NCBI RefSeq assembly: GCF_002160255.1
Contig: NZ_NFKF01000005.1
Span: forward strand, 1-64,000
Direction: 5' to 3'
From: Olsenella sp. An188
GTDB lineage: Bacteria; Actinomycetota; Coriobacteriia; Coriobacteriales; Atopobiaceae
DNA length: 64,000 bases
Within the stretch, counting starts at the first letter, position 1, and every line of letters starts with the position of its first letter. Under the pieces are notes generated by a model, which was given only the letters and a program-made list of their open reading frames with translations, searched no databases and was not told the origin of the DNA. The position numbers were made by a program, and so were the translations under genes. Below are positions 29,118-36,302 of the stretch, one piece after another.

Positions 29118-29166
29118 GCGTGGGTTCTCGCGCGCGGAGGGCGCGCGGCGAAAAGAAGGAGGAGAT

Positions 29167-29826
29167 ATGGGCTTCCTCGACACGATCAAGGAGAAGGTCC
29201 TCGGCCAGCAGGGCGACGACTACTACGACGAGGACGACTACTACGACGAGGGCTACGATGACGACGGCGGCTACGAGCGCGATCAGCGCGCCACGCACCG
29301 CCGCGACACCGGCTCCAGCCCGCGCCTGCTCGGCACCACGCCGCGCCCCGAGGCCGAGAGCGTCTCGGTCTACACGCGCTCCGGCCGCCCGCTCGCGGCG
29401 GACCGCACGCAGCAGACGCGCCCGGTGACGCCCTCGACCTACGCCGCGCCGGCACCGGTCGAGGCTCGCCCGAACCCCTACGACGCCCCCGCCCCCGCGC
29501 CGACGCCCGGCGACCTCGGGCCGCGCACCATCTCTCGCGTGGCCTCCGGCCAGCTTCCGCCCTACGTGCTCAAGCCCGTCTCCTACGACGACGTGCAGAC
29601 CGTCGTGCGCCGCGTGCGCACCAACCAGCCCGTGGTCATCGTGTTCCGCAACACCAACATCGAGACGGCCAAGCGCATCCTCGACTTCTGCTTCGGCTTC
29701 TCCTACGGCGTGAACGGAGAGATCGAGGAGCTGGGCGACCGCGTCTTCGCGGTGCTGCCCGCCGGCATCTCCCTCACCGCGACCGACATCGACAAGCTCG
29801 TCGCCGACGGCGACCTGGTCCGGTAG
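29167..29826 (+). CDS. sepF: cell division protein SepF
   Basis: SepF anchors FtsZ to the membrane, which matters because no ftsA is present here. The 219 residues comprise an N-terminal amphipathic membrane-binding helix (MGFLDTIKEKVLG) and a very acidic Asp/Tyr-rich stretch at about 18-40. A Pro/Ala linker and the C-terminal DUF552 dimer domain (KPVSYDDVQTVVRRVRTNQP, RILDFCFGFSYGVNGEIEEL) complete it. A strong SD (AAGGAGGAG) precedes the ATG. The acid stretch is longer than in Bacillus SepF. Confidence 0.95.
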   Translation: MGFLDTIKEKVLGQQGDDYYDEDDYYDEGYDDDGGYERDQRATHRRDTGSSPRLLGTTPRPEAESVSVYTRSGRPLAADRTQQTRPVTPSTYAAPAPVEARPNPYDAPAPAPTPGDLGPRTISRVASGQLPPYVLKPVSYDDVQTVVRRVRTNQPVVIVFRNTNIETAKRILDFCFGFSYGVNGEIEELGDRVFAVLPAGISLTATDIDKLVADGDLVR

Positions 29827-29837
29827 GGGTGGTCGGG

Positions 29838-30653
29838 ATGACGGGCGCGCTCGACCTCACGGTCGGCATCGTCGGGGCGGGCTCCATGGGCGGCGCGATC
29901 GCGCGCGGCCTGGTGGCGTCTGGGACGCTCGAGGCGGCGCGCGTGCTCGTGGCCGACTTCGACGCCGAGAAGCGCGCGGCGCTCTCGGCGCTCGGCATGC
30001 GGGCCTTCGACGGCGCCGAGGCGCTCCTGGCGGAGGGTCCCGACGTGGTGGTGCTCGCGGTCAAGCCGCAGGTGCTCCCCGGCGTCATGGAGCAGGCGGC
30101 CCCGCACGTGAGGGGTCGGCTCGCGATCTCGATCGCCGCGGGCGTGCCGCTCTCCGCGCTCGAGGACGCGATGCCGGGCGCGCGCGTGGTGCGCGTCATG
30201 CCCAACCTGCCCGTCCAGGTGCGCTCCGGCGCGACGGCGCTCACGGCGGGCTCGCTCGCCACGCCCGAGGACGTCGAGCTCGCCCGCGGGCTCTTCTCGG
30301 CCCTGGGGTCGGTCGCGGTCATGCGCGAGGACCAGCTCGACGTCGCCGGTGCCGTCGTGGGCACCGCCCCTGCGTTCTTCTCGCTGTTCGTGGACGAGCT
30401 GACGCGCGCGGCGGTGCTGCGCGGCCTGCCGGCCGCGGACGCGCGCCCGATGGTCGAGGCCACGATGCGCGGCTGTGCCGAGCAGCTCCTGAATGAGGGG
30501 GTGCATCCGAGGGAATATATGGAGCGCGTGACCTCCCCGGGCGGCACCACCGCCGCGGCCCTGCGCGAGCTCGAGCCCGCGCTCGCCGAGGGGACGTTCG
30601 CGGCCGTCGACGCGGCCCTCGCCCGCACGCGCGAGCTCGCGGGCGACCGGTAA
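29838..30653 (+). CDS. proC: pyrroline-5-carboxylate reductase
   Basis: ProC makes proline from pyrroline-5-carboxylate with NAD(P)H. The 271-residue protein has an N-terminal Rossmann fold (VGIVGAGSMGGAIARGL), VLAVKPQV, MPNLPVQV and the C-terminal dimer domain with the signature VTSPGGTTAAALREL. The ATG at 29838 is preferred; a GTG at 29829 is in frame. Its presence between sepF and yggT is common in Gram-positive bacteria. Confidence 0.93.
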   Translation: MTGALDLTVGIVGAGSMGGAIARGLVASGTLEAARVLVADFDAEKRAALSALGMRAFDGAEALLAEGPDVVVLAVKPQVLPGVMEQAAPHVRGRLAISIAAGVPLSALEDAMPGARVVRVMPNLPVQVRSGATALTAGSLATPEDVELARGLFSALGSVAVMREDQLDVAGAVVGTAPAFFSLFVDELTRAAVLRGLPAADARPMVEATMRGCAEQLLNEGVHPREYMERVTSPGGTTAAALRELEPALAEGTFAAVDAALARTRELAGDR

Positions 30654-30675
30654 AGGACAAGCGAAAGGCCCTCGA

Positions 30676-30939
30676 TTGCTCAACCTCGTCTATCTCATCC
30701 AGCGGCTCTTCAACGTCTACGAGGCGCTCATCCTCGTGTGGTGCGTCATGTCGTGGTTCCCGATGCGCCCCGGCGGCCTCGCCGACGACATCCGCGGCGC
30801 GCTCGGCATGCTCGTGGAGCCCTACCTCGCGATCTTCCGCCGCTTCATCCCGCCGCTGGGAGGCATCGACTTCTCGCCAGTTGTGGCGATATTGGCCCTA
30901 GGCATCATCGAGCGGGTGCTCTTCTCGCTCATTCTGTAG
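30676..30939 (+). CDS. YggT-family membrane protein
   Basis: This 87-residue protein has two membrane helices (about 1-27 and 65-87) flanking the conserved PYLAIFRRFIPPLGGIDFSP. YggT/YlmG proteins lie beside division genes in many bacteria; their role is unclear. The start is a TTG preceded by GCGAAAGG. Confidence 0.9.
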   Translation: MLNLVYLIQRLFNVYEALILVWCVMSWFPMRPGGLADDIRGALGMLVEPYLAIFRRFIPPLGGIDFSPVVAILALGIIERVLFSLIL

Positions 30940-30996
30940 AATCGATAGGGTAGGAGCGCGGCAGCGCCGCGTCACCGCGAACGAAAGGGAACAGGA

Positions 30997-31668
30997 ATGG
31001 CAATCACACCCGCAGACATCGAACAGCAGACCTTCTCTCCCTCCAAGCACGGCTACGACACCGAGGAGGTCGACGCCTTCCTCGAGCAGCTCTCCAGCGA
31101 GGTCGACGCGATGCTCCAGAAGATCGCCGACCTCAAGGGCCGCCTGACCTCCACCGAGCAGCAGCTTGCTGCCGCCCAGGCGCAGATCGCCAACCTCGAG
31201 GAGCGCGGCAGCGCCCCGGCTCCCGCCGTCCCCGCGCCCGCGCCCGCGTCCGACACCATCAGCGCCTCCGAGCGCCAGATCTCCCAGGTGCTCATCGTGG
31301 CGCAGCAGTCCGCCGACAAGCTCGTCGCCGACGCGCGCGACAACGCCGAGCGCATCCGCAACGAGGCCGACGCCAAGGCGCGCGAGGTCATCCGCCAGGC
31401 ACTCGCCGAGAAGCAGAACGAGCTCGACGAGATCGACCGCCTCAAGACCTCCCGCGAGGAGTTCCGCGCCGAGTACAAGCGTCTCCTGCAGCACTTCATG
31501 GACGACGCCGAGGCGATGTTCCCCGCGCAGGTGAGCCTTGCCTCCGCGCCCAACGGCTCCGCCGGTGCCACCAGGCCCGAGGTGCCCGTCGCCGCCCCCG
31601 CGCCCGTGGCGCCCATCCCCACGCCCGCGCCTGCGGTGAACGCCGCCGACTTCGGGGACCTGGACTAG
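30997..31668 (+). CDS. divIVA: DivIVA/Wag31 polar and septal scaffold
   Basis: The 223 residues begin with the DivIVA lipid-binding domain (ITPADIEQQTFSPSKHGYD, EVDAFLEQL). A coiled coil, a Pro/Ala linker near 70-85, a second coiled coil (about 105-170) and a Pro/Ala-rich tail follow. It binds negatively curved membrane at poles and septa and recruits wall synthesis. It closes the division cluster and has its own SD (AGGGAACAGG). A TAGAAT word at 30937 may give it a separate promoter. Confidence 0.93.
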   Translation: MAITPADIEQQTFSPSKHGYDTEEVDAFLEQLSSEVDAMLQKIADLKGRLTSTEQQLAAAQAQIANLEERGSAPAPAVPAPAPASDTISASERQISQVLIVAQQSADKLVADARDNAERIRNEADAKAREVIRQALAEKQNELDEIDRLKTSREEFRAEYKRLLQHFMDDAEAMFPAQVSLASAPNGSAGATRPEVPVAAPAPVAPIPTPAPAVNAADFGDLD

Positions 31669-31680
31669 GCTCCCCGACCC

Positions 31681-31700
31681 CGCCGCGCCTAGGCGCGGCG
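31681..31700 (+). terminator. perfect 20-bp palindrome downstream of divIVA, likely terminator
   Basis: CGCCGCGCCT and its exact complement lie 12 bases after the divIVA stop and are followed by TTTGGG. A second stem (GGCCCGG/CCGGGCC) follows at once. The T run is short, as is common at this GC content. Confidence 0.6.
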
Positions 31701-31760
31701 TTTGGGCCCGGCCTCGCCCGGGCCTCCCGCACAGTCACCTCTCGTGCCTCGCGTACGACT

Positions 31761-31790
31761 GCTGGCCCCGGGTCTTGGCCCGGGGCCAGC
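31761..31790 (-). terminator. hairpin downstream of the DUF4130 gene, likely terminator
   Basis: GCTGGCCCCGGG (31761-31772) and CCCGGGGCCAGC (31779-31790) form a perfect 12-bp stem with a 6-nt loop. It lies 25 bases beyond the stop codon of the minus-strand gene ending at 31815. It may serve both converging units. Confidence 0.6.
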
Positions 31791-31814
31791 TTGCGTGAGG
31801 CCCCTGCCTCGGCC

Positions 31815-32795
31815 TCACGAGGGCGCCCCGAGCCCGGCGCCCGAAGGGGTGGCGGGGCCGTAGCGCCTCGGCGCGGGGCCCGGGGCCTCGCGCGTGCGCG
31901 GGTCGAGCTCGGGCAGGCGCGCGCGGTGGCGGGCCGGCACGTGGACGCTGCGCAGGTCGTAGCCGCGCTCGTGGGCCCCGCGGCCCGGTAGGCTCACGCG
32001 GTCGTAGAAGCGCCCCCAGAGCGCGCGGACGTAGCGCTCGTCCGCCGCGAGGTCCTCCGCCTCGCGCTCGACGAGCCGCCGCGCGAGCCCCTCGTCGAGC
32101 CTGACGACGGCGCAGTCGCCCGCGTGCGCCTCGTGGAAGGCGGCGCTGCGGTGGCGGGGGTCCACGAGGCAGAACCGCTCGGGGCCCATGCGCCGCGCGA
32201 AGTGGCGCGCCACGAGCGGGACGGTGTCGGCCGCCGGCCCCACGACGGCGAGCCACGACCCGTCCGCGAGGTGCGAGAAGCGGGCGAACTGCCTGGTGCG
32301 CTCGACCTCGCCCAGCACCCTCCGGGCAAGCTCGTCCACGGCGAGCACCCGCGCGTCGGTGGCGCGCGCGTGAAGCTCCCGCGGCAGCGAGAAGCCCAGG
32401 CGCAGGTAGCGGTGGACCGCCTCGGGCGCCTCCGGGTCGTCCGAGGCGCAGGCGAGCAGCGCCCGCCGTGCGCACTCCCTCCCCGTGGTGCGCGCGAAGG
32501 CGCCCAGCACGCGCCGCGAGAGCGCGACCACCTCGTCGCTCGCGTCGTCGAGCGCCCCGACCACGACCTGGCCGATCCTCGGCTGGCACCGGTCCAGGCG
32601 GCAGAGCTCGAGGTCGCCCTCCCGCACGTGCGCGAGGTAGCCCGCTCCCACGGAGGCCACGACGCCCTCCGCGCTCGGGCGGCAGGGGAGCAGGACGCCC
32701 GCCCCGCCCGCCGCCCCGCGGATGAGCGTGACGGCGCGCCCGACCTCGCCGGGCGTCCCCGCGACCTCAGAACAGCCTGAGCTGGCCTCCCTCAA
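31815..32795 (-). CDS. DUF4130 / TIGR03915-type protein of predicted DNA metabolism
   Basis: This 326-residue protein contains the DUF4130 fold: VVGALDDASDEVVAL, YLRLGF, RATDARVLAVDELARRVLGEVERTRQFARF, DPRHRSAAFHEAHAGDCAVVRLDE and a C-terminal RYVRALWGRFYDRV. The family occurs next to a radical SAM partner or fused to UdgX-type uracil-DNA binding domains, hence the predicted DNA role. I chose the TTG at 32795 because the ideal SD AGGAGGTC lies five bases before it and no ATG or GTG suits. It then overlaps the radical SAM gene by 29 bases. An ATG at 32834 is in frame but has no SD. Confidence 0.8.
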   Translation of the reverse strand: MREASSGCSEVAGTPGEVGRAVTLIRGAAGGAGVLLPCRPSAEGVVASVGAGYLAHVREGDLELCRLDRCQPRIGQVVVGALDDASDEVVALSRRVLGAFARTTGRECARRALLACASDDPEAPEAVHRYLRLGFSLPRELHARATDARVLAVDELARRVLGEVERTRQFARFSHLADGSWLAVVGPAADTVPLVARHFARRMGPERFCLVDPRHRSAAFHEAHAGDCAVVRLDEGLARRLVEREAEDLAADERYVRALWGRFYDRVSLPGRGAHERGYDLRSVHVPARHRARLPELDPRTREAPGPAPRRYGPATPSGAGLGAPS

Positions 32796-34197
32796 GCTCC
32801 GACCTCCTGCGGTTGTACGCGCTTGACCTGGCATCGCTCACCACCCTCTGCCGTATGAGCCCCGCGTCGAGCGGGCTCTTGTCGTCCCTCTTCCCCCCGC
32901 ACGTGAGGAAGTGCCGGGCACGCCTGAGCGTGACGCGCAGCGCGCGCAGGTCGTCGAAGGTGACGGGCCCGCGCTCGCGGGCGGCCACGATGCGCCGTGC
33001 CCCCACCGGCCCCACGCCCGGGACGCGAAGCAGCAGCTCCAGGGGCGCGTCCATGACCTCCACCGGGAAGCGGTCGAGGTTGCGCAGCGCCCATGCCAGC
33101 TTGGGGTCCACCTCGAGGTCCAGCCACGGCTCCTCGGGCGTGACGAGCTCGCCGGGCTCGAAGGCGTAGTAGCGCATGAGCCAGTCCGCCTGGTAGAGGC
33201 GGTGCTCCCGTCGCAGCGGCACGGGCGTCCCCACCTCGGGCAGGCGCTCGTCGTCCAGCATCGGCATGTAGGCCGAGAAGAACACGCGCTTGAGGTGGAA
33301 GCGGTCGTAGAGCGCCTTGGAGAGCGTGAGGATGCGGTTGTCGTCCTCGGGGGTGGCGCCGACGATGAGCTGCGTGGACTGGCCGGCCGGGGCGAAGGCG
33401 CGGCCACGCGGGCCCACGCGCGAGCGGCCGCGCAGGGTGAGGCCGAGCGCCGAGCCCCTCCCGGCCGCGAAGAGCGGCATCGGGGCGGCGGGACCGCCTG
33501 CGGCTCCGGTGCGGGGCGCCGCCGCGCCGCCCGCGCCCCTCCCGGCCGGGGCGAGCCTCCCGCCTCGCCTCCCGCGCTCCTCGAGCAGGCGGCCCTCCTC
33601 GCGGGAGCGCCCCGAGCTGATCTGCGCCATCGGGGCGAGCACCTGCTCGCGGGTCTTCTCGGGGCACAGGCGCTCGAGGGAGGGCGCGCTCGGCAGCTCG
33701 ATGTTCACGGAGAGGCGGTCCGCCAGAAGCCCGAGCTCGTACACGAGCTCGGGCGAGGTGCCCGGGATGACCTTGGCGTGCACGTAGCCGTTGAAGCGGA
33801 GGTCCTCCCGCAGGATGCGCAGGCACGAGATCATGCGCTCGGTGGTGGCGTCGGCCGTGCCGAGGACCCCGGAGGAGAGGAAGAGCCCCTCGACGTAGTT
33901 GCGCCGGTAGAAGTCCACCGTGAGCTCGGCGAGCTCGCGCGGCGCGAAGGTGGCGCGCTCGCAGGAGGCCGAGCTGCGGTTGACGCAGTAGGCGCAGTCG
34001 TGCGTGCAGGCGTTTGACATGAGCACCTTGAGCAGCGTGACGCAGCGGCCGTCCGGGGTGAAGGCGTGGCAGCACCCCGCCGGCGTGGCGGCGCCGAGGC
34101 CGCCGGCGCGCGGCCCCCGGGCGGAGCCGGACGAGGTGCACGCGGCGTCGTAGCGCGCCGCCTCCGCGAGGATCCCCAGCCTGTCGAGCGTGTCCAT
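32767..34197 (-). CDS. radical SAM protein of predicted DNA modification/repair (TIGR03916-like)
   Basis: This 476-residue protein has a radical SAM cluster motif CTHDCAYC (Cys64, Cys68, Cys71). A barrel with VHAKVIPGTS and SVNIELPS follows, then a C-terminal helix-hairpin-helix (LLLRVPGVGPVGARRIVAA near 410-430) that suggests DNA binding. Between about residues 195 and 265 there is a Gly/Arg/Ala-rich insertion that interrupts the barrel. The start at 34197 follows GGGAGG, which lies in the 3' arm of a hairpin (34203-34232). Partner gene: DUF4130, overlapping. The exact reaction is unknown. Confidence 0.85.
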   Translation of the reverse strand: MDTLDRLGILAEAARYDAACTSSGSARGPRAGGLGAATPAGCCHAFTPDGRCVTLLKVLMSNACTHDCAYCVNRSSASCERATFAPRELAELTVDFYRRNYVEGLFLSSGVLGTADATTERMISCLRILREDLRFNGYVHAKVIPGTSPELVYELGLLADRLSVNIELPSAPSLERLCPEKTREQVLAPMAQISSGRSREEGRLLEERGRRGGRLAPAGRGAGGAAAPRTGAAGGPAAPMPLFAAGRGSALGLTLRGRSRVGPRGRAFAPAGQSTQLIVGATPEDDNRILTLSKALYDRFHLKRVFFSAYMPMLDDERLPEVGTPVPLRREHRLYQADWLMRYYAFEPGELVTPEEPWLDLEVDPKLAWALRNLDRFPVEVMDAPLELLLRVPGVGPVGARRIVAARERGPVTFDDLRALRVTLRRARHFLTCGGKRDDKSPLDAGLIRQRVVSDARSSAYNRRRSELEGGQLRLF

Positions 34198-34202
34198 GAG
34201 CG

Positions 34203-34232
34203 CCTCCCATCGAACGGGTGTTTGATGGGAGG
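34203..34232 (-). promoter_or_regulatory. hairpin masking the ribosome binding site of the radical SAM gene
   Basis: On the minus strand CCTCCCATC (34232-34224) pairs perfectly with GATGGGAGG (34211-34203), with a 12-nt loop. The GGGAGG in the second arm is the SD of the gene starting at 34197. Folding would hide it, so translation may be conditional. Confidence 0.5.
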
Positions 34233-34310
34233 GTAGCACAGTGAACGGACACATGTTCTTCTCGACGTGGCGAGAAGGGCTGGAGGGGGGTGCGATGTGC
34301 GGGAAGGCGC

Positions 34311-34670
34311 GAGGTGGGCCTGTAAGCCGGGTTCTGTCGTGGGCGGCCATTTATCTAGGACGACCGTCTCCGGTCGCCTCGAGCGCGCAACCCGAGCGCG
34401 GTGCGGGCCACACCATGGCGCTCCTATTTGCGTTTGCTCCGGAAGGGGCTTGCCAAGCCGCCGTGTTGCCACGACGCTGGTGGTCTCTTACACCACCGTT
34501 TCAGCTTTTCCCTCAACGGGACGTGCCCGCCAGCGGGAGTCTTCTTTTCTGCGGCGCTTTCCGTCGGGTTACCCCGCCCGGCCGTTAGCCGGCTTCCTGC
34601 CCTGTGGAGCCCGGACTTTCCTCATGGCGCAGAAGCGCCCCGCGGTCGCCTGGCCCACCTCGCGCAGACG
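34311..34670 (-). ncRNA. rnpB: RNase P RNA, class A
   Basis: This is the catalytic RNA of RNase P, which matures tRNA 5' ends. Read on the minus strand, the region contains the universal GAGGAAAGTCCGGGCTCC (P4 5' part, near 34628-34611) and, close to the 3' end, ACAGAACCCGGCTTAC (near 34337-34322), which pairs with it. The ends GAGGUGGGCC/GGCCCACCUC are complementary. Length near 360 nt fits the class. A TAGAAT box on the minus strand (34676-34671) sets the 5' end at about 34664. End points are accurate to a few bases only. Confidence 0.93.
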
Positions 34671-34676
34671 ATTCTA
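34671..34676 (-). promoter_or_regulatory. -10 box of rnpB
   Basis: TAGAAT on the minus strand lies just upstream of the RNase P RNA. No clear -35 hexamer is visible. Confidence 0.45.
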
Positions 34677-34778
34677 CCATGAAGCGCGGCGCGCCCCCGC
34701 GCGCCTCCTTGGACTACAATACGAACAGAGGAAACGAGAGGCCGCCCCCGACGGCCCGTTCGCTGGAAAGGTTGGTAC

Positions 34779-35315
34779 GTGGGTCTGTTCGACAAGCTGG
34801 TCCTCCCGCTCCCGGGACGGGCCAAGCCGACGCTCAAGCCTGTGCCCACCCCCGAGGACCCCCAGGCAGTGCTCGCCCCCGTCACGGGCAGGCTCGTCGC
34901 GCTCGACGAGGTGGCCGACCCCGCCTTCGCGCAGGGGATGCTCGGGCGTGGCGTGGGCATCCGCGCGGAGGGGGACGTCGCCTACGCGCCTGTCTCGGGC
35001 GTCGTCGCGGCGGACGTCAAGACGAAGCACGCGCTGCTCTTCCGCGCCGACAACGGCGCCGAGGTCCTGCTTCACGTGGGGCTGGACTCGGTGGCCCTGC
35101 ACGGCGCTGGGTTCAGGACGTTCGTGAGGAAGGGCGAGCGCGTGAGCGCGGGAGCCCCGGTGATGAGCTTCGACCGCGCCCTCATGGCCGAGCGCGGGCT
35201 TGACGACACCGTGATGCTCACGGTGACCAACGCAGACGACTTCTCCGCCGTCGAGAGCGTGCGCGCCGAGGGCGAGGTCGACGCCGGCTCGGTCGTGATG
35301 CGGTGCGCGCGGTGA
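34779..35315 (+). CDS. crr: PTS glucose-type EIIA protein
   Basis: This 178-residue single-domain EIIA of the glucose superfamily accepts phosphate from HPr and passes it to an EIIBC. The active histidines are both present: His99 in VLLHVGLDSVALHG (phospho-acceptor) and His84 in KTKHALLF. The PVSGVVAADV and GAPVMSFD strands fit the fold. The GTG start at 34779 follows GGAAAGG. No EIIBC gene is near, so it may serve several transporters or regulation, as Crr does. A TACAAT box at 34715 is a possible promoter. Confidence 0.88.
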   Translation: MGLFDKLVLPLPGRAKPTLKPVPTPEDPQAVLAPVTGRLVALDEVADPAFAQGMLGRGVGIRAEGDVAYAPVSGVVAADVKTKHALLFRADNGAEVLLHVGLDSVALHGAGFRTFVRKGERVSAGAPVMSFDRALMAERGLDDTVMLTVTNADDFSAVESVRAEGEVDAGSVVMRCAR

Positions 35316-35953
35316 GCGCGGGGGGCTACCGCACGCTGAGGGCGGGCCACGAGGCGACCGGAGAGTTCGAGGACCGGCGCAGCCGCTTCATAGCGCAGCT
35401 CACGCACGTGGGGACCGAGGCGGAGGCGGACGCGTTTCTCGCCGCAGTGCGGGCGCGCCACCACGACGCGCGCCACAACGTACCCGCGTGGATCCTCGCG
35501 GACGGCCGCGAGCGCTGCTCCGACGACGGCGAGCCGAGCAGAACGAGCGGGATGCCCGTGCTCGAGGTGCTGCGCGGGGCGGGTCTGGCGGACGTCTGCT
35601 GCGTGGTCACGCGCTACTTCGGTGGCACGCTGCTCGGGCCTGGGGGCCTTGTGCGTGCCTACACGGCGGCGGCCCAGGAGGCGGTGGCTGCGGCCGAGGG
35701 GGACGGCGACGTCGTGGAGATGACGCTCGTGGTCCCGGTGACGGTCCAGCTGCCCTATGCGCTCTACGACCGCGTGACGCGCCTGTGCGCGGACGCGGGC
35801 GGCAAGGTGTGCGACTCGCTCTTTGCCGAGGACGTGCAGCTCTCGTGCGCGTTTCGCGCGGGCGACGAGGGGCGCTTCGTGGCGGCCGTGCGCGAGCTCG
35901 CGGGCGGCGAGGAGCTCGCCCGCGCCGGCGAGGCGCGCTTCTCGGAGTTCTAG
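35303..35953 (+). CDS. YigZ/IMPACT family protein
   Basis: This 216-residue protein of the UPF0029/IMPACT family has the N-terminal motif FEDRRSRFIAQL, then ARHHDARHNVPAWIL, DDGEPSRTSGMPVLEVLRG and VTRYFGGTLLGPGGLVRAYTAA. A C-terminal DUF1949-like domain follows. Bacterial members have unclear roles linked to translation. The GTG at 35303 and a GTG at 35312 (sharing GTGA with the crr stop) are both possible; no SD decides. It is translationally coupled to crr. Confidence 0.9.
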   Translation: MRAVSAGGYRTLRAGHEATGEFEDRRSRFIAQLTHVGTEAEADAFLAAVRARHHDARHNVPAWILADGRERCSDDGEPSRTSGMPVLEVLRGAGLADVCCVVTRYFGGTLLGPGGLVRAYTAAAQEAVAAAEGDGDVVEMTLVVPVTVQLPYALYDRVTRLCADAGGKVCDSLFAEDVQLSCAFRAGDEGRFVAAVRELAGGEELARAGEARFSEF

Positions 35954-36242
35954 GCGCCACGAATCGGGGGTGATTGTGCGTGCGGGCCGCGCCGCGTCGG
36001 CCGTCGGTCCCTCCCGTGCCGAAATGCCGTGTGATTGGGTGGCATGTTTGATGCCCGCTTGAGGCCGCGCCCGTGTGACGAGCCCGTGAGCAGGTATTTC
36101 TCGCCAGGCCTTTTGCCCGCCGCGCCGCTTTTGGCAAGAGGGGGGGCGATTGGGCGGCCTGATATCAAGGATGCCACCCAATCGCCCCGGTTTTCCGCGC
36201 GGGGGTGCGATGCGCGAGCGCGGCCGGCTCAGACGACGAGAA
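35954..36242. repeat. gap with two GATTGGGTGGCAT repeats (family B)
   Basis: This 349-bp gap to the next gene stop holds a single-arm copy, GATTGGGTGGCAT followed by TTGATG, at 36033-36053, and an inverted pair at 36146-36185 (GCGATTGGGCGG ... CCACCCAATCGC). The same element recurs at 41371-41391 and 41453-41513. I see no gene in this gap. Confidence 0.8.
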
Positions 36243-36272
36243 GGGCCCGGGACCGCAGCCGGTCCCGGGCCC
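36243..36272 (-). terminator. perfect 13-bp hairpin, terminator of the C1 peptidase gene
   Basis: GGGCCCGGGACCG (36243-36255) and CGGTCCCGGGCCC (36260-36272) enclose the loop CAGC. It lies 31 bases beyond the stop of the minus-strand gene ending at 36303. Downstream on that strand is TTCTCGTCGTCT. Confidence 0.65.
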
Positions 36273-36302
36273 GAATGGTCCGGAGGGGGTTGTCCCTTTG
36301 TA

